This document shows positions 1 to 12,990 of a DNA stretch of 64,000 nt, in pieces; within the stretch, counting starts at the first letter, position 1, and each line of letters opens with the position of its first letter. The notes under the pieces were generated by a model that was given only the letters and a program-made list of their open reading frames with translations, was not told the origin of the DNA and ran no database searches. The translations under genes and the position numbers were made by a program. The DNA is from Nocardia vinacea. GTDB lineage: Bacteria; Actinomycetota; Actinomycetes; Mycobacteriales; Mycobacteriaceae. The stretch lies in assembly GCF_035920345.1 (NCBI RefSeq), contig NZ_CP109149.1, positions 2,666,001 through 2,730,000 on the forward strand. Reading direction: 5' to 3'.

Positions 1-3000
1 GGATTCGATCCGACGGTGGCGCCGCTGCTGCGATTCACGGTGTATCGCACGAACTCCGGGCGCGTACATCTGGTTTTGACCGCGCATCACATCCTGTTGG
101 ATGGCTGGTCGATGCCGTTGCTGATGAAGGAACTACTGGTTTCCTATGCGGCCGACGGTGATTCGACACCGCTGCCGCGAGTCCGGCCGTATCGGGACTA
201 TCTCGCGTGGTTGGCGCGCTACGACCGGGACGCCACCGTGCAGACGTGGCGCGCGGCGCTGGCAGGTCTGACGCCGACGCGGCTGGCCACGACCCTGCCG
301 CCGCCCGCGACGCCCGCCGACGGCCATGGGGTTTGCGCCGCCGACCTTTCACCCGCCGCGACAGCGGAGCTGCTGAGGTTCGCCGCCGCAACCGAGGTCA
401 CCGTCAATACGGTGGTCCAGGCGGCGTGGGGTCTGGTGCTCGCGGCCTGTGCCGGAGGTGACGATGTCGTGTTCGGCGCGGTGGTTTCCGGGCGGCCGCC
501 GCAGGTCGACGGGGTCGACGAAATGGTCGGCCTGTTCGCCAATACCGTCCCGGTTCGGGTTCGGTTCGACTCCGGTACACCGGTGCGGCAACTGCTGATT
601 CGGCTGCAGTCCGAACAGGTTTCGTTGCTCGACTGTCATCACATCGGGTTGGCCGATATTCAGCGCGCCGCGGGTGCGGGCGAGTTGTTCGATTCTCTCG
701 TGGCTTTCGAGTCGTATCCCATCGACACCGATGGTTTGCGGCAGGCCCACGCGACGATCGACGGGCTGGAAGTCGTCGATCTCCAAGGTCGCAACTTCAC
801 GCACTATCCGGTGGCTGTCGTGGCCGAGTTGGGCACTCAACTGCATATACAAGTGCAGTACCGGCGCGACATGATCACCACCGCCACCGCGCAGGCGCTC
901 GCCGCGCGGTTGCGGGTGCTGATCGGTGAATTCGTTGCGACGCCGGAGCGCACGCCGGCGGAAATCAATCGGTTCTTCGATGATCGCGGCGATCTGATCG
1001 CGCAGACGCGCTACTGGCGCACCGCGCTCCAGGGGATACCGGATGAGCTGAACCTGCCCATGGATCGCCCACGGCCTGCGGTCCCCTCTCGTGCGGACTC
1101 GTGCGTCGAGTTCGAGATCGGTGCGGATTTGCAGCACCGGCTACATCAAGTCGCGCACGACACGACGGTGTTCACCGTCGTACACGCGACCTTGGCGGTA
1201 CTGCTTGCGCGACTATCGGGGACCGATGACATCGCGATCGGCACCCCCGTCGAAACGAGCGGATCGGTCAACACGGTCGTACTGCGCACCAGGGTGCCGG
1301 GTGAAATCTCCTTCGACGATCTGCTCGCGCAGGCGAAAGACATCGCCCTACAGGCGTTCACACGAGCAGACCTGCCCTTCGACGAGTTGGTAGCACTGCT
1401 GGATCCGGTTCGGTCGGACGCACGTCACCCGCTGGTACAGGTGATGTTGTCCGCCGGTGATCGGACTCCCGTCGCACGCGGGCCATTCGATCTGTCCCTG
1501 CACGTCCGGGAGAACCGAGACAGCGCCTGCATCGCCGCGAACCTGTCCTTCGCGCCCGATCTGTTCGACCGGCGCACCGTGGAGATTTTCGCCGAGCGAT
1601 TCCTGCGGCTGCTGGCGGCCGCGGTGCACCACCCCGGGGACCCGATCGGTGATTTGCCGTTGCTCGGCGACGACGAGCTGGCCCTGCTGACCCGGGTCCA
1701 CGACGATGCCGTGCGGGCGCCCCGGTTGCTGCCTGATCTGCTGACCAGTGGACTCGCCTTGGGCCGGGACCGGGTGGCGGTGCGATACCGGGGTCGGTCG
1801 ATCAGTTACGGCGAACTCGACGAACAGTCGTCGCGGTTGGCGAGAGTCCTGATCGATCGAGGTGTCGGTCCCGAACTGCCGGTCGCGGTGTCACTACCCC
1901 GTTCCTACGAGATGGTGCTGGCAGCAATCGCGATCGCCAAGGCCGGTGGTGCGCACCTGCCGGTCGACCCGGCTCATCCCGCGCATCGGGTGCGGCACAT
2001 GTTGACCGATTCTGGTGCGGCCCTGGGCATTACCGGATCCGACTACGTCGATCGACTACCCGATGCGGTGGATTGGCTGGTGCTCGATGCACCGGCGACG
2101 GTGGTGTTGTGCGCCGATAAGTCCACCGACACGGTCACCGATGCCGAGCGGATTGCGCCGTTACGGACGCAACATCCGGCCTACGTGATCTACACCTCGG
2201 GCTCGACGGGCCTGCCCAAGGGGGTCGCCGTAACCCATGGCGGGTTGAGCGATCTGGTCGATCATTCGGTCGGCCAGTACTGTCTCGAGCCGCACCACCG
2301 GTACCTGCATATCTGTTCGCCGAGTTTCGATCCGTCGGTGATGGAATGGATGTGCGCGTTCTCGGTGGGGGCGACGTTGGTGGTCGTGCCGTCGGATGTC
2401 ATGGGCGGACCGGAACTCGGCGAGTTGCTGCGGACCGAGGGGGTGACGCACACGATCATCACGCCGGCGGTGCTCGGCACGGTCGATCCGGCCGGTGTGG
2501 ACCGGATGGAAGTGCTGTTCGTGGGTGGGGATGTCCTGACCCCGGAGCTGTTGGCCAGGTGGCAGCCGGGCCGCCGGTTGTTCAACGCGTACGGTCCGAC
2601 CGAGGCGACGGTGATGTCGTCGAATGTGGAACTTGTTGCGGGGCAGCACATCACGATCGGCAAGCCGATTCTGGGCAGCTCGGCATTCGTGCTGGATTCG
2701 CGGTTGAATCCGGTACCGCCCGGTGTTACCGGTGAGCTGTATCTGGCCGGCGCCGCCTTGGCTCGTGGCTACTGGAACCGCGCCGGGTTGTCCGCGCAGC
2801 GGTTTGTCGCCAATCCCTGGGGTGGGCCGGGTTCGCGGATGTATCGCACCGGCGACCTCGTGCGCTGGTACGCGGCACCGGAGCAGCGGGCAGGGAATCT
2901 CGCCGTTCCGTCGGCGGATTGGCAGCTCGACTATGTCGGTCGCGCTGATTTCCAGGTGAAGGTCCGTGGTTTCCGTATCGAGCTCGGCGAGATCGATACC

Positions 3001-6000
3001 GTGCTCGGCCGACATTCCGATATCGATTTCGTGGTCACGCTGGGGCGTGAAAGGCCCGGTGGCGCAACAGCATTGGCGTCTTATGTGCTGGCCGCGCCGG
3101 GGCGGGTGGTGGATCCGGCGGTGCTGCGGGAGTATGCGGCCGGGATCCTGCCGTCGCATATGGTGCCCGCGGCGATTGTGGTGCTGGACCGGGTTCCGTT
3201 GACTTCGAATGGAAAGCTGGACCGTAAAGCGTTGCCGGAGCCGGTGTTCCCGACGGCGGTGTCGCGTGCTCCGGTCGGCGCGGTGGAGTCGCGGCTTGCC
3301 GAACTCTTCGCGCAGGTGCTGGGTGTGGCACGGGTCGGGGTGGACGATTCGTTCTTCGCGGTCGGTGGTGACAGCATCATGTCGATCCAGTTGGTGTCGC
3401 GGGCCAAGGCGGCGGGGATGGTGTTCACCGCGCGGGATGTATTCGAGCAGAAGACAGTCGCGAGGTTGGCTCGTGTTGCCGCGGTCGGTGCGGAGTCGGC
3501 GGCGGTGGTTTTGGCAGAGTTGCCCGGCGCTGGTGTCGGCGCGGTTCCGTTGACTCCCGTACTTGCCTGGTTCCTCGCCAACGGTTCGTTCGGTCGATTC
3601 GCCCAGAGCATGGTGCTCGGATTGCCGGAGGGGATCGATCGCGCGGGTGTGGTGGCCACTGTCGGCGCGGTGCTCGATCATCATGATGTGCTGCGCTCGC
3701 GCGTGTGGCAGGCGGACGGATCGTGGCGGTTCGAGGTGCTGGCGCGTAACGCCATCGAGGCCGACGCGCTGGTCACCGAGGTCGAGGTCCCCGCCGGTAT
3801 CGACGAGACCGAGCTGAACCGAATTGCCAACGCGGCCATGGATTCCGCGTTGGCCACGTTGGATCCCGCTGCGGGCCGCATGATCACCTTGACATGGCTG
3901 CGCAGACCCGATGCGCGCGATGCTGTCGCCGTCGCGGTCCATCACTATGCGATCGATGGTGTGTCGTGGCGCATCCTGATCCCGGACCTGGTGCTGGCGT
4001 GGGCGCAGCGCAGCGCCGGGCAGCCGGTGGCTTTACCCACCGTCGGCACTTCCTTCCGGCGCTGGGCGCACGCCTTGGTGGCAGCGGCTGCCACACCGGA
4101 CCGTGTCGAGGAACTCGGCTATTGGCAGCGGGTATTGGCCACGCCGGATCCGCTGCTAGGCGCGCGTGCACTGGCCCCGGTCGCCGATACCTTCCGGACC
4201 AGGGGCGTATTCGAAATCCGTGTTCCGGTCGAGGTCGCCGACGCGGTGCTCGCCAAGGTTCCCGCGCTGTACCAGGGCGGCGCCAACGACAGTCTGCTCG
4301 CCGCGCTCGCGATGGCGGTGCGTTCCTGGCGGGCGCGGCGCGGCATCGATGCTCCGGCCACTCGGCTGCGACTCGAGGGGCACGGTCGCGAGGAAGACGC
4401 GGTGCCCGGCGCTGACCTGACCCGCACCGTGGGTTGGTTCACCAGCATCAGTCCGGTGGCCATCGACCTGTCCGGAATCGACACCGAAGCCGCCCACGCC
4501 GGTGGCGAGGCGACCGCAGCGGTGCTGAAATCGGTGAAGGAGCAACTGCTTTCCGTGCCGGATCGAGGCATCGGTTTCGGCCTGCTGCGGCATCTGAATC
4601 CGGATACCGGCGACGCGCTGGCCGATGATCTCGGGCAGATCAGCTTCAACTACCTCGGTCGTGTCTCGGCGGGTGCGGTGCCCGACGGTCTCTCGGACTG
4701 GTTGCCGACCGCAGAACTGGGAGCCATTGCCGCAGAGCCGAATCCGAACCTCCCACTGTCCGCGGTGATCGACATCAACACGATCGTCAGCGATACCGCG
4801 GATGGCCCGCGGATGGTGGCGTCGTTCGCCTTCGCCGCCGCGATTCTCGACGAGGCGGCGGTGCGGGAGTTGGCCGAGGACTGGCTGGCCGCGCTCACCG
4901 CGATTGCCGACCACTCGACGGATCCGGCTGCCGGCGGTCTGACTCCGTCGGATGTGCCGCTGGTGCGGGTCTCTCAGGTCGAGTTGGACCAGTGGCGGCG
5001 GAACCATCCTGGACTGTCGGATGTGCTGCCACTGTCACCGCTGCAGAATTCGCTGCGGGTACTCATCGAGCTACTGGACGATTCGGTCGACGCCTACATA
5101 ATCCAGCTGGCGGCCCGGCTGACGGGCGAGCTGGATATGGGCCGGTTGCGCCGAGCCGCGCAGACCATTCTGGACCGGCACGCGAACCTGCGGTCGGCCT
5201 TCGTACCCACCGTCGACGGGACGTCGGTGCAGCTGGTAGTGGACGGGGTCGAGGTGCCGTGGCAGGTTGTCGACGGCGTGTCCGAGGCCGAGCTGCCGGA
5301 ACTGCTGGTCGCCGAGCGCCGTCGCGGATTCGATCCGGCGGTGGCGCCGCTGCTGCGATTCACGGTGTACACCAACGACTCCGGGCACCACGGGGGGATG
5401 GCAGCCGACGGAGCTTGCGGAGTCGGCGGGGTGGGTAAGTACAGCCACCTCGTGTTGACCGGACACCACATCCTGCTCGACGGCTGGTCGATGCCGCTGT
5501 TGATGAAGGAGCTCCTAGTCCTGTACGCGACCGGTGGCGACACGTCACTGCTCGCACCGGTCCGGCCCTACCGCGACTACCTGCGGTGGCTCGCACAACA
5601 AGACCGGGAAGCCGCGGTACGCGCCTGGTCGGACGTATTGACCGGCGCCACCGCGACGATGCTCGCCCCTGAACTGGCGTGGCCCGCGGCGACCGGCGAC
5701 GGGTTCGGCGTCTGTGAATTCGAGCTGTCGACCGCACAGACCTCGGCGCTCACGGCGTTCGCGGCAACGGCCGAAGTCACCGCCAATACGGTGATACAGG
5801 CGGCATGGGGTCTGGTCATCGCCGGTAGCACCGGCCGCGACGATATCGTCTTCGGCGCGACCGTCTCCGGCAGACCGCCGCAACTCGACGGTATCGGCGA
5901 CATGATCGGCCTGTTCGTGGATGCCATCCCGGTGCGGATCCGGTTCGATCGCGGCACAACGATGCGGGCTCTGCTGGAGGGTCTGCAGGGCGAACAAGCG

Positions 6001-9000
6001 TCGCTGTTGGACCATCACCACCTCGGACTCGGCGCCATCCAACGCGTCGCTGCCCGGCAGTGTTCAACCACCCCGCCGACTCCGCAAGCTCCATCGGCTG
6101 CCATCCCGCAGTGTTTACCCACCCCGCCGACTCCGTCGGCTGCCATCCCCCTGTGCTCACCCACCCCGCCGACTCCGTCGGCTGCCATCCCCCGTGACGA
6201 ACTCTTCGACACGATGCTGGTCTTCGAGTCCTACCCGGTCGACGCCGAGGGGCTGCAGCAGGCCGGCGGCGCCATCGACGGGTTGCGGATCGAGCAAATG
6301 CGCGGGGCCGACTTCACGCACTATCCGATCACGGTTGTGGTCTTCCTGGATGCCCGAACGCTGGTGCAGGTGAAGTACCGGCGCGATATCGTCGCCGACG
6401 AGACGGCGCAGGCCGTGGCCGATCGGCTTCGCCGCGTGCTCAGCGATCTGCTCGCGACACCGGAGCGCGCCGCGGCCGATATCGCGCTGCTGTGCGACAC
6501 CGAATCGGATGACCCGATCACCAGGTCTCGGTACTGGCGCACCGCATTGGCGGGCTTGCCCGATCGGCTGGAGCTGCCGACGGATCGGCCGCGCACCGCG
6601 GCGCGGTCCGATGTCCGTGGGCGGGTGGAGTTCTCGGTACCGAACGAGGTACACCTGGGTCTCCGACAGCTTGCGCGCACGGCGGGCGTGACATGGACCG
6701 CGGTGGTGCGCACGGCATTGGCGGTAGTGCTCGCGCGGCTGTCAGGTTCCGACGACATCGCGATCGGCACTCCGCCGCCGGGCGGCCGCGGTGCCGAGCT
6801 GGTGCTGCGTACCCGCGTGGATCGCACAGCGCGCTTCGCCGACCTCCTACCGGAGGCACACCGGTGTGAACTGCAAGGGTTCACGTACGCAGGCATTCCG
6901 TTCGACGAGTTGGTCGATCTGTTGGGAGCGCGGCGGTCGCCGGATCGGCATCCCCTGTTCCAGGTGGCTCTGTCGTTCCAGAGTCCGCCGGATGCGGTCG
7001 GGGATCTGGCGCTGGCGATGTCGGCCGCGGATGGCGACTCGGACCGGGTGCGCGGCGAGATGTCTTTCGTGCGTGATCTTTTCGATGACCGTACGGCGGA
7101 GATGTTTGCCCGGCGGTTCGTTCGGGTGCTGGCGGCGGTCGTGGACGAGCCCGCGACGCGGGTGCGCGATCTGCCGCTGTTGATCGACGACGAGTACGAG
7201 GGGCTGACCCGGATGGGCGGCGGCGCCCCGGCTACCGTCGGGATGCTGCCGGATCTGCTGGCCCGGGGCGTCGGTTTCGGGCGTGATCGAGTCGCGGTGC
7301 GCGACGCGGGGCGGGCGTATACCTACGGTGAGCTCGACGAGCTGTCGTCGCGTCTGGCGCGCGTACTGATCGATCGAGGTGTCGCGCCGGAGACGGTGGT
7401 GGCGCTGGCGATGCGACGTTCGTACGAGATGATCGCCGCGGTATGGGCGGTCGCCAAGGCCGGTGGCGCGTATCTGCCGGTCGATCCGAGCTATCCGGTG
7501 GACCGGGTGCGGCACATGGTGGCCGATTCCGGTGCGGTGGTGGGCATTACGGTCGCTGAGCACGCGGATCTACCCGACACGGTGGATTGGCTGGTGTTCG
7601 ACGATCCCGCGGTGCTCGCACGCTGCGCCGCCCAGTCGGCGGCCGCGGTGACCGACGCGGACCGTCGTGCGCCGCTGCGCATGTCGCATCCGGCCTATGT
7701 GATCTACACGTCGGGGTCTACGGGATTGCCCAAGGGGGTCGCAGTCACCCACGCCGGGCTCGGTGGACTCGTCGGCCACACTGTCGACATGCTCGGACTC
7801 GGGCCGCAACATCGGATGCTGCATGTGTGTTCGCCGAGTTTCGACCAATCGGTCGAGGAGTGGTCCAGCGCGTTCTACAGCGGTGCCACCCTGGTGATCG
7901 CCGCACCGGATATCGTCGGCGGCACCGAACTGCATGACCTGCTGCGCGGCGAACGGGTTACGCATACGATCATCACCCCGGCGCTGCTCGGCACCGTCGA
8001 TCCCGCCGCCTTGGACGACTTGGCGGTGGTGTCCGCAGGGGGCGAAGCCACCACTCCCGAACTGCTTGCCAGGTGGCAGCCGGGTCGCCGCTTCATCAAC
8101 GGATACGGCCCGACCGAGGCAACGATCGGCGCCACCTATACGACTCTGCTTGCGGGACAACGGGTAACGATCGGCCGTCCGGTACCCGGCGGGTGGGCGG
8201 CGGTGCTCGATGAGCGGTTGCACCCGGTACCCGCGGGCGTCACCGGTGAGCTGTATCTGGCGGGCCCGGCACTCGCCCGCGGCTATCACGGGCGTTCCGG
8301 CTCGACGTCGGAACGTTTCGTCGCGAATCCGTGGGGTCCGCCGGGCGACCGGATGTACCGGACCGGCGATCTGGTCCGTTGGGTCGAGGTACCGAATGCC
8401 ACCGCTACCGGTTGGGAGTTGGAGTACCTGGGCCGCACGGACTTCCAGGTGAAGATCCGTGGCTTCCGCATCGAGCTCGGGGAGATCGACGCGGTGCTCG
8501 CCGCGCACCCCGACGTGGACTACGCGGTGACCCTCGGGCGCGAAAACCCCAGCGGGGCCACGATTCTGGTCTCGTATGTGCTGGGCCGGTCGCTGGATCC
8601 GGATCAACTGGCGCGGTGGGCTGCGCGAAGCCTGCCATCGCATATGGTTCCCGCGTCGGTCGTGGTGCTCGACGAGATTCCATTGACCGCGGTCGGCAAA
8701 CTCGACCGACATGCCCTCCCCGAACCGCAGTTCGCGGCGCGCACCTACCGGGAACCGTCGACGGTAGCGGAACGGGCCGTAGCCCGTGTCTTCGCCGAGG
8801 TGCTCGGTATCGAGCGGATCGGCGCCGACGACAATTTCTTCGAGCTGGGCGGCAATTCGCTGCTCGCCACGCGGGTGACCGCTCGCCTCGGCATGGCGCA
8901 GGATGCCCGGGTTCCGGTGCGTGTGCTGTTCGCCGCGCCCACCGTCGCGGGTTGTGCACGGGAGGTGGCGAAGCTCACCGGTACCGGGAGTCGCCGCGCC

Positions 9001-12000
9001 CTGGTAGCGGGCCCACGGCCGGAACGTATTCCGCTGTCGCCCGCACAGCAACGGATGTGGTTTCTCAACAGGCTCGATACCGAGTCGACCGCATACAACA
9101 TTCCTGTCGCGATCGGTTTGACCGGCGATTTGGATATCGCCGCGTTGGGGCAAGCCTTCATCGATGTCGTTGTGCGCCATGAGATCTTGCGAACCATATA
9201 TCCGCAGCCAGGGGATGCAGCGGATCCGGTGCAGGTCATCCTGCCTCCCGGCCACTCCGAGGTGCCGCGGCTGCAGGTCCGGACCATCGGTGCCACCGAG
9301 GTGGAATCAGCTGTGCTGGAACTGGTTTCGACGACCTTCGACGTGACTTCCGAGGTGCCGGTCCGCGCCGTGCTCTTCCAGGTCGCGGACGGCGAATTCG
9401 TGCTGGCCATGGTCGTCGACCACATCGCGGGTGACGGCTACTCCGGTGGCCCCCTGACTCGTGATCTGGCGTCCGCATATACGGCTCGTGCGCTGGGCCG
9501 GGCCCCGGATTGGTCGCCGCTGGCCGTGCAGTACGCCGATTACACGCTGTGGCAACGTGCGTTGCTCGGCAGTGCGGACCAGCCCGGGTCGATGGCGGCC
9601 GAGCAGATCGCCTACTGGCGGCGGGCCCTTGCCGACCTGCCGGATCAGTTGGAGTTGCCGCGAGATCGGCCGCGCCCGGCGGTGCAGTCGTTCGCAGGCG
9701 GCCGAGTGGAGTTGCACATCGATGCGCGTGCGCATGCGGCGTTGGCGGGGCTGGCACGGGCCGAGGGCGCGACGCTGTTCATGGTTGCGCATACCGCACT
9801 GGCAGTTTTGCTGGCTCGCTTGTCGGGCACCGACGATATTGCGATCGGTACACCGATAGCGGGCCGGGGTGAGGCGGTGCTGGATGATCTGATCGGCATG
9901 TTCGTCAACACCCTGGTGTTCCGTACCCGGGTGGATGCGGGTGCGGGTTTCACGGAGTTGCTTGCGCGGCAACGTGATATCGACGTCCAAGCGTTCGCCC
10001 ATGCCGATGTGCCGTTCGAGCAATTGGTCGAAGTGCTGAATCCGGTGCGCTCGACGGCGCGGCATCCACTGTTCCAGGTGGGGCTGTCGTTCCAGAATCT
10101 GGCCCCGGCCAGGATGGAGTTGCCGGGCTTGACCGTCACGGCGTTGGAAACGGATCGCCAGCTGTCGCAGTTCGATCTGCATGTGATCATGGCCGACAGC
10201 TACGACGAGGACGGTGTGCCGACGGGTATCGGCGGCTTCTTCACCTACGCCGCGGATCTGTTCGACGAGTCGACGGTGCGGAGTTTCGTGGACCGGTTCG
10301 TGCGGGTGCTCGATGCCGTGATCGCGGATCCACAGGTGCCGGTCGGTGCCATCGATCTGCTCGCGACCGAAGAAAGTGCACGAATCCGCACGGCGTGGAA
10401 CGACACCGCACACCAGGTGAATACGGCCACCACGTTGGTGTCGCTGCTCGACGAGACTGTCGCTGCCACACCGGAGTCCACGGCGCTGGTCGCTGCCGAT
10501 GGCACTCCGATCAGCTACGGCGAGCTGGATGGACGCGTGAACAAGGTTGCGCGGTACTTGATTTCGTCGGGTGTGGGGCCGGAGTCACGGGTGGCGTTGG
10601 CTATTCGGCGTTCGGTGGACCTGGTCGTAGCGATGTATGCGGTGAGCAAGGCCGGCGGTGTGTACGTGCCGGTCGATCCGGATCAACCCGCGCAGCGGAC
10701 CGACTACATGCTGGAGACGGCGGCACCGGTTTGTGTGCTGACGAATGCCGATGCGGGTTTCGGGACCACCGCCGCGCCGGTGGTGCTGATGGATCGACTG
10801 GACCTGTCCACGGTGGACGCGGCCCCGATCGCCGACGCAGAGCGGATCGCGCCGTTGCGCGCCGAGCACACGGCCTATCTGATCTTCACGTCGGGTTCCA
10901 CGGGTCGCCCGAAGGGGGTCGCTGTCACACACGGTGCGATTGTCAACCAAATGGTCTGGAAGACAGCGCAATTCGGATTGACCGTCGATGACGCCGTGCT
11001 GTTGAAGACGGCGGCGACGTTCGATTTGTCGGTGTGGGAATTCTGGTCGGCCGCGGCCTGCGGCGGCCGCCTGGTAATCGCAGCGCCGGATGGCCACCGC
11101 GACCCGGCATACCTGAACGAGCTGATGACACGTGAGGGCGTGACCACGCTGCACGCGGTGCCGTCGATGCTCGACGCATTGCTGACGGGTCGGCTGCCGG
11201 ACTCGTTGCGCCAGGTGCTGGCGATCGGCGAGACGCTGCCTGCCGCGCTGGCGCACCGATTCGCGGCGGCGGCGCCCGACACGTCGCTGTACAACCTGTA
11301 CGGCCCGACCGAGGCGGCGGTGTCGATCACCAGCCATCAGGTGCGCAGGTTCGATGAACTGGCCGTCCCGATCGGCAGACCGGCGTGGAACAGTCAGGTA
11401 TACGTACTGGATTCGCGGTTACGCCCGGTTCCGGTCGGCGTCGCGGGTGAGTTGTACTTGGCCGGAGTGCAGTTGGCGCGGGGCTACTTCGGTCGCGCTG
11501 ACCTGACGGCGGATCGTTTCGTCGCCAACCCGTTCCAGCCGGGCGCCCGGATGTATCGCACCGGCGATCTGGTGGCATGGAATGCCGACGGCGAGCTCGA
11601 CTATCGGGGCCGTACCGATTTCCAGGTGAAAATCCGTGGCTTCCGAATCGAACTCGGCGAGATCGACGCGGTACTGGCCGCCCATGCGGAAGTGGATTTC
11701 GCCGTCACGGTCGGCAGGGAGAATTCCGCTGGGGCAACGGTTCTGGTGTCGTACGTGGTGGCGGCCCAGGACCGGGTGATCGATCCGGATCGGCTGATCC
11801 GCTGGGCCGCACGGACCTTGCCGTCGCATATGGTTCCCACGGCGATCGTGGTCCTCGACGGTGTCCCGTTGACCCAGGTCGGCAAACTCGACCGCGCGGC
11901 ACTGCCCGAACCGGAGCTCGGGACCCGCGCCTTCCGCGCACCGACGACAGCGCTCGAGACCATGGTCTGCGAGATTTTCGCGGATGTACTGTGTCTGGAT

Positions 12001-12972
12001 CGCATCGGATTGGATGACAACTTCTTCGAACTCGGCGGCAATTCACTGATCGCGACCAAACTGACGGCTCGGTTGAGCGAAGCGATGGCCGAAACGATTC
12101 CGGTGATGTGGGCGTTCACCGCCCCCACCCCCGCGGGCATCGTCGCGGAGTTGCGTGCGCGCGGCGCAGAGGGCGCCGGTGCCGACGCGGCATTCGATGT
12201 GCTGTTGCCGCTGCGGGTTTCCGGCACCGCCGAGCCGCTGTTCTGCATCCATCCGATCGGGGGCATCGCGTGGTCGTTCGCCGGGCTGGCAGCCCATCTC
12301 GATGCGGATCGGCCCATTTACGGACTCCAGTCACCCGCGCTGAGTTCAGCGGACCCACTGCCGGATTCGATCGAGGATTGGGCGCGGCACTACGTCAAAC
12401 ACGTTCGTGAGGTGCAACCGGAGGGGCCCTACCACCTGCTCGGCTGGTCACTCGGCGGTGTGCTCGCGCATGCCATGGCCGTCCAACTCCAGGACGAAGG
12501 CGCGCAGGTGGCGCTGCTGGGCATGATGGACAGCCGACTACTCGACATCGGCGCCGGGTCCAAACTCGCGGGGATCGAGGTGACGGTGCCAGAACTTCTC
12601 GGAGGACTGCTCGGCGCTCGAGCCGCGGAGTTCGGCCTGGACGAAACGGTGGAATTGTCTGAGCTGGCACAGCGATTGAGCACGCTCCCCGAGCCGTTCG
12701 CATCCTTCGGGGCCGCGCGGATCGAACGGGTCGTGGCCGCGGCGATCGATTCGGCGGCTCTCGACGCGGCATATCGTGCGCGGTCCTTCGACGGAGACCT
12801 CGTCTACTTCACCGCTGCCCTCGACGATCCGACGGGTTCCGTCGGCGCCGCGACCTGGACGCCCGCAGTGGCGGGTTCCGTGCACAACCACCCGGTGGCC
12901 ACCACACACTGGCGGATGACCACCGATGCGGCGCTCCGGCGTATCGCGGAGGTCCTGCGCGAGTGGTTGTGA
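1..12972 (+). CDS. Non-ribosomal peptide synthetase, 3' part (three modules, E domain, terminal TE)
   Basis: The frame is open from base 1, so the start lies outside the window. Domains by nucleotide: partial C (HHILLDG at 85), extra C-lobe C' (about 975-1700), A1 (1720-3250, YTSGSTG at 2191), T1 with GGDS core (Ser codon 3373), E (3500-4950, HHYAIDG and FNYLGR), C2 (4980-6480), C' (6490-7190), A2 (7230-8740), T2 (GGNS), C3 (9010-10370, DHIAGDG with the first His replaced by Asp), A3 (10440-11920), T3 and TE (GWSLGG near 12440) ending in TGA. It assembles a peptide from three residues here, the first epimerised to D, and releases it by the thioesterase. Specificity codes aligned by hand to GrsA: A1 DPMIFGAVMK and A2 DQEISGGIGK, both unrecognised; A3 DLWHLILVSK, serine-like except at position 8 of the reading. 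C' lobes lack HHxxxDG. The gene converges on the TetR gene 18 bp downstream. Confidence 0.96.
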   Translation, partial: GFDPTVAPLLRFTVYRTNSGRVHLVLTAHHILLDGWSMPLLMKELLVSYAADGDSTPLPRVRPYRDYLAWLARYDRDATVQTWRAALAGLTPTRLATTLPPPATPADGHGVCAADLSPAATAELLRFAAATEVTVNTVVQAAWGLVLAACAGGDDVVFGAVVSGRPPQVDGVDEMVGLFANTVPVRVRFDSGTPVRQLLIRLQSEQVSLLDCHHIGLADIQRAAGAGELFDSLVAFESYPIDTDGLRQAHATIDGLEVVDLQGRNFTHYPVAVVAELGTQLHIQVQYRRDMITTATAQALAARLRVLIGEFVATPERTPAEINRFFDDRGDLIAQTRYWRTALQGIPDELNLPMDRPRPAVPSRADSCVEFEIGADLQHRLHQVAHDTTVFTVVHATLAVLLARLSGTDDIAIGTPVETSGSVNTVVLRTRVPGEISFDDLLAQAKDIALQAFTRADLPFDELVALLDPVRSDARHPLVQVMLSAGDRTPVARGPFDLSLHVRENRDSACIAANLSFAPDLFDRRTVEIFAERFLRLLAAAVHHPGDPIGDLPLLGDDELALLTRVHDDAVRAPRLLPDLLTSGLALGRDRVAVRYRGRSISYGELDEQSSRLARVLIDRGVGPELPVAVSLPRSYEMVLAAIAIAKAGGAHLPVDPAHPAHRVRHMLTDSGAALGITGSDYVDRLPDAVDWLVLDAPATVVLCADKSTDTVTDAERIAPLRTQHPAYVIYTSGSTGLPKGVAVTHGGLSDLVDHSVGQYCLEPHHRYLHICSPSFDPSVMEWMCAFSVGATLVVVPSDVMGGPELGELLRTEGVTHTIITPAVLGTVDPAGVDRMEVLFVGGDVLTPELLARWQPGRRLFNAYGPTEATVMSSNVELVAGQHITIGKPILGSSAFVLDSRLNPVPPGVTGELYLAGAALARGYWNRAGLSAQRFVANPWGGPGSRMYRTGDLVRWYAAPEQRAGNLAVPSADWQLDYVGRADFQVKVRGFRIELGEIDTVLGRHSDIDFVVTLGRERPGGATALASYVLAAPGRVVDPAVLREYAAGILPSHMVPAAIVVLDRVPLTSNGKLDRKALPEPVFPTAVSRAPVGAVESRLAELFAQVLGVARVGVDDSFFAVGGDSIMSIQLVSRAKAAGMVFTARDVFEQKTVARLARVAAVGAESAAVVLAELPGAGVGAVPLTPVLAWFLANGSFGRFAQSMVLGLPEGIDRAGVVATVGAVLDHHDVLRSRVWQADGSWRFEVLARNAIEADALVTEVEVPAGIDETELNRIANAAMDSALATLDPAAGRMITLTWLRRPDARDAVAVAVHHYAIDGVSWRILIPDLVLAWAQRSAGQPVALPTVGTSFRRWAHALVAAAATPDRVEELGYWQRVLATPDPLLGARALAPVADTFRTRGVFEIRVPVEVADAVLAKVPALYQGGANDSLLAALAMAVRSWRARRGIDAPATRLRLEGHGREEDAVPGADLTRTVGWFTSISPVAIDLSGIDTEAAHAGGEATAAVLKSVKEQLLSVPDRGIGFGLLRHLNPDTGDALADDLGQISFNYLGRVSAGAVPDGLSDWLPTAELGAIAAEPNPNLPLSAVIDINTIVSDTADGPRMVASFAFAAAILDEAAVRELAEDWLAALTAIADHSTDPAAGGLTPSDVPLVRVSQVELDQWRRNHPGLSDVLPLSPLQNSLRVLIELLDDSVDAYIIQLAARLTGELDMGRLRRAAQTILDRHANLRSAFVPTVDGTSVQLVVDGVEVPWQVVDGVSEAELPELLVAERRRGFDPAVAPLLRFTVYTNDSGHHGGMAADGACGVGGVGKYSHLVLTGHHILLDGWSMPLLMKELLVLYATGGDTSLLAPVRPYRDYLRWLAQQDREAAVRAWSDVLTGATATMLAPELAWPAATGDGFGVCEFELSTAQTSALTAFAATAEVTANTVIQAAWGLVIAGSTGRDDIVFGATVSGRPPQLDGIGDMIGLFVDAIPVRIRFDRGTTMRALLEGLQGEQASLLDHHHLGLGAIQRVAARQCSTTPPTPQAPSAAIPQCLPTPPTPSAAIPLCSPTPPTPSAAIPRDELFDTMLVFESYPVDAEGLQQAGGAIDGLRIEQMRGADFTHYPITVVVFLDARTLVQVKYRRDIVADETAQAVADRLRRVLSDLLATPERAAADIALLCDTESDDPITRSRYWRTALAGLPDRLELPTDRPRTAARSDVRGRVEFSVPNEVHLGLRQLARTAGVTWTAVVRTALAVVLARLSGSDDIAIGTPPPGGRGAELVLRTRVDRTARFADLLPEAHRCELQGFTYAGIPFDELVDLLGARRSPDRHPLFQVALSFQSPPDAVGDLALAMSAADGDSDRVRGEMSFVRDLFDDRTAEMFARRFVRVLAAVVDEPATRVRDLPLLIDDEYEGLTRMGGGAPATVGMLPDLLARGVGFGRDRVAVRDAGRAYTYGELDELSSRLARVLIDRGVAPETVVALAMRRSYEMIAAVWAVAKAGGAYLPVDPSYPVDRVRHMVADSGAVVGITVAEHADLPDTVDWLVFDDPAVLARCAAQSAAAVTDADRRAPLRMSHPAYVIYTSGSTGLPKGVAVTHAGLGGLVGHTVDMLGLGPQHRMLHVCSPSFDQSVEEWSSAFYSGATLVIAAPDIVGGTELHDLLRGERVTHTIITPALLGTVDPAALDDLAVVSAGGEATTPELLARWQPGRRFINGYGPTEATIGATYTTLLAGQRVTIGRPVPGGWAAVLDERLHPVPAGVTGELYLAGPALARGYHGRSGSTSERFVANPWGPPGDRMYRTGDLVRWVEVPNATATGWELEYLGRTDFQVKIRGFRIELGEIDAVLAAHPDVDYAVTLGRENPSGATILVSYVLGRSLDPDQLARWAARSLPSHMVPASVVVLDEIPLTAVGKLDRHALPEPQFAARTYREPSTVAERAVARVFAEVLGIERIGADDNFFELGGNSLLATRVTARLGMAQDARVPVRVLFAAPTVAGCAREVAKLTGTGSRRALVAGPRPERIPLSPAQQRMWFLNRLDTESTAYNIPVAIGLTGDLDIAALGQAFIDVVVRHEILRTIYPQPGDAADPVQVILPPGHSEVPRLQVRTIGATEVESAVLELVSTTFDVTSEVPVRAVLFQVADGEFVLAMVVDHIAGDGYSGGPLTRDLASAYTARALGRAPDWSPLAVQYADYTLWQRALLGSADQPGSMAAEQIAYWRRALADLPDQLELPRDRPRPAVQSFAGGRVELHIDARAHAALAGLARAEGATLFMVAHTALAVLLARLSGTDDIAIGTPIAGRGEAVLDDLIGMFVNTLVFRTRVDAGAGFTELLARQRDIDVQAFAHADVPFEQLVEVLNPVRSTARHPLFQVGLSFQNLAPARMELPGLTVTALETDRQLSQFDLHVIMADSYDEDGVPTGIGGFFTYAADLFDESTVRSFVDRFVRVLDAVIADPQVPVGAIDLLATEESARIRTAWNDTAHQVNTATTLVSLLDETVAATPESTALVAADGTPISYGELDGRVNKVARYLISSGVGPESRVALAIRRSVDLVVAMYAVSKAGGVYVPVDPDQPAQRTDYMLETAAPVCVLTNADAGFGTTAAPVVLMDRLDLSTVDAAPIADAERIAPLRAEHTAYLIFTSGSTGRPKGVAVTHGAIVNQMVWKTAQFGLTVDDAVLLKTAATFDLSVWEFWSAAACGGRLVIAAPDGHRDPAYLNELMTREGVTTLHAVPSMLDALLTGRLPDSLRQVLAIGETLPAALAHRFAAAAPDTSLYNLYGPTEAAVSITSHQVRRFDELAVPIGRPAWNSQVYVLDSRLRPVPVGVAGELYLAGVQLARGYFGRADLTADRFVANPFQPGARMYRTGDLVAWNADGELDYRGRTDFQVKIRGFRIELGEIDAVLAAHAEVDFAVTVGRENSAGATVLVSYVVAAQDRVIDPDRLIRWAARTLPSHMVPTAIVVLDGVPLTQVGKLDRAALPEPELGTRAFRAPTTALETMVCEIFADVLCLDRIGLDDNFFELGGNSLIATKLTARLSEAMAETIPVMWAFTAPTPAGIVAELRARGAEGAGADAAFDVLLPLRVSGTAEPLFCIHPIGGIAWSFAGLAAHLDADRPIYGLQSPALSSADPLPDSIEDWARHYVKHVREVQPEGPYHLLGWSLGGVLAHAMAVQLQDEGAQVALLGMMDSRLLDIGAGSKLAGIEVTVPELLGGLLGARAAEFGLDETVELSELAQRLSTLPEPFASFGAARIERVVAAAIDSAALDAAYRARSFDGDLVYFTAALDDPTGSVGAATWTPAVAGSVHNHPVATTHWRMTTDAALRRIAEVLREWL
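5392..5438 (-). repeat. Short repeat element inserted in frame in NRPS C2, inverted copy
   Basis: Compared with the matching place in the module 1 condensation domain (about 55-75), this site has roughly 54 extra bases encoding about 18 Gly/Ala-rich residues (reading [14 protein letters not shown]). Its reverse complement is nearly identical, with one clear mismatch in the core, to the first unit of the tandem array at 6061. The same element therefore sits in both orientations and keeps the reading frame open each time. It lies just before the HHILLDG motif of C2. Confidence 0.85.
6061..6195 (+). repeat. Three tandem copies of the same short element, in frame in NRPS C2
   Basis: Units are at about 6061-6111 (51 bp), 6112-6153 (42 bp) and 6154-6194 (41 bp). 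Each contains CACCCCGCCGACTCCG followed by TCGGCTGCCATCCC; the first has seven extra bases (CAAGCTC), shared with the inverted copy at 5392. They encode a Pro/Thr/Ala-rich insert of about 45 residues (C-x-x-TPPTP-x-AAIP repeated three times), placed where module 1 reads directly from GAG into ELFD. No other copy was noticed in the window. Confidence 0.88.
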
Positions 12973-12990
12973 CACGCTGCTGCGGCGTGA

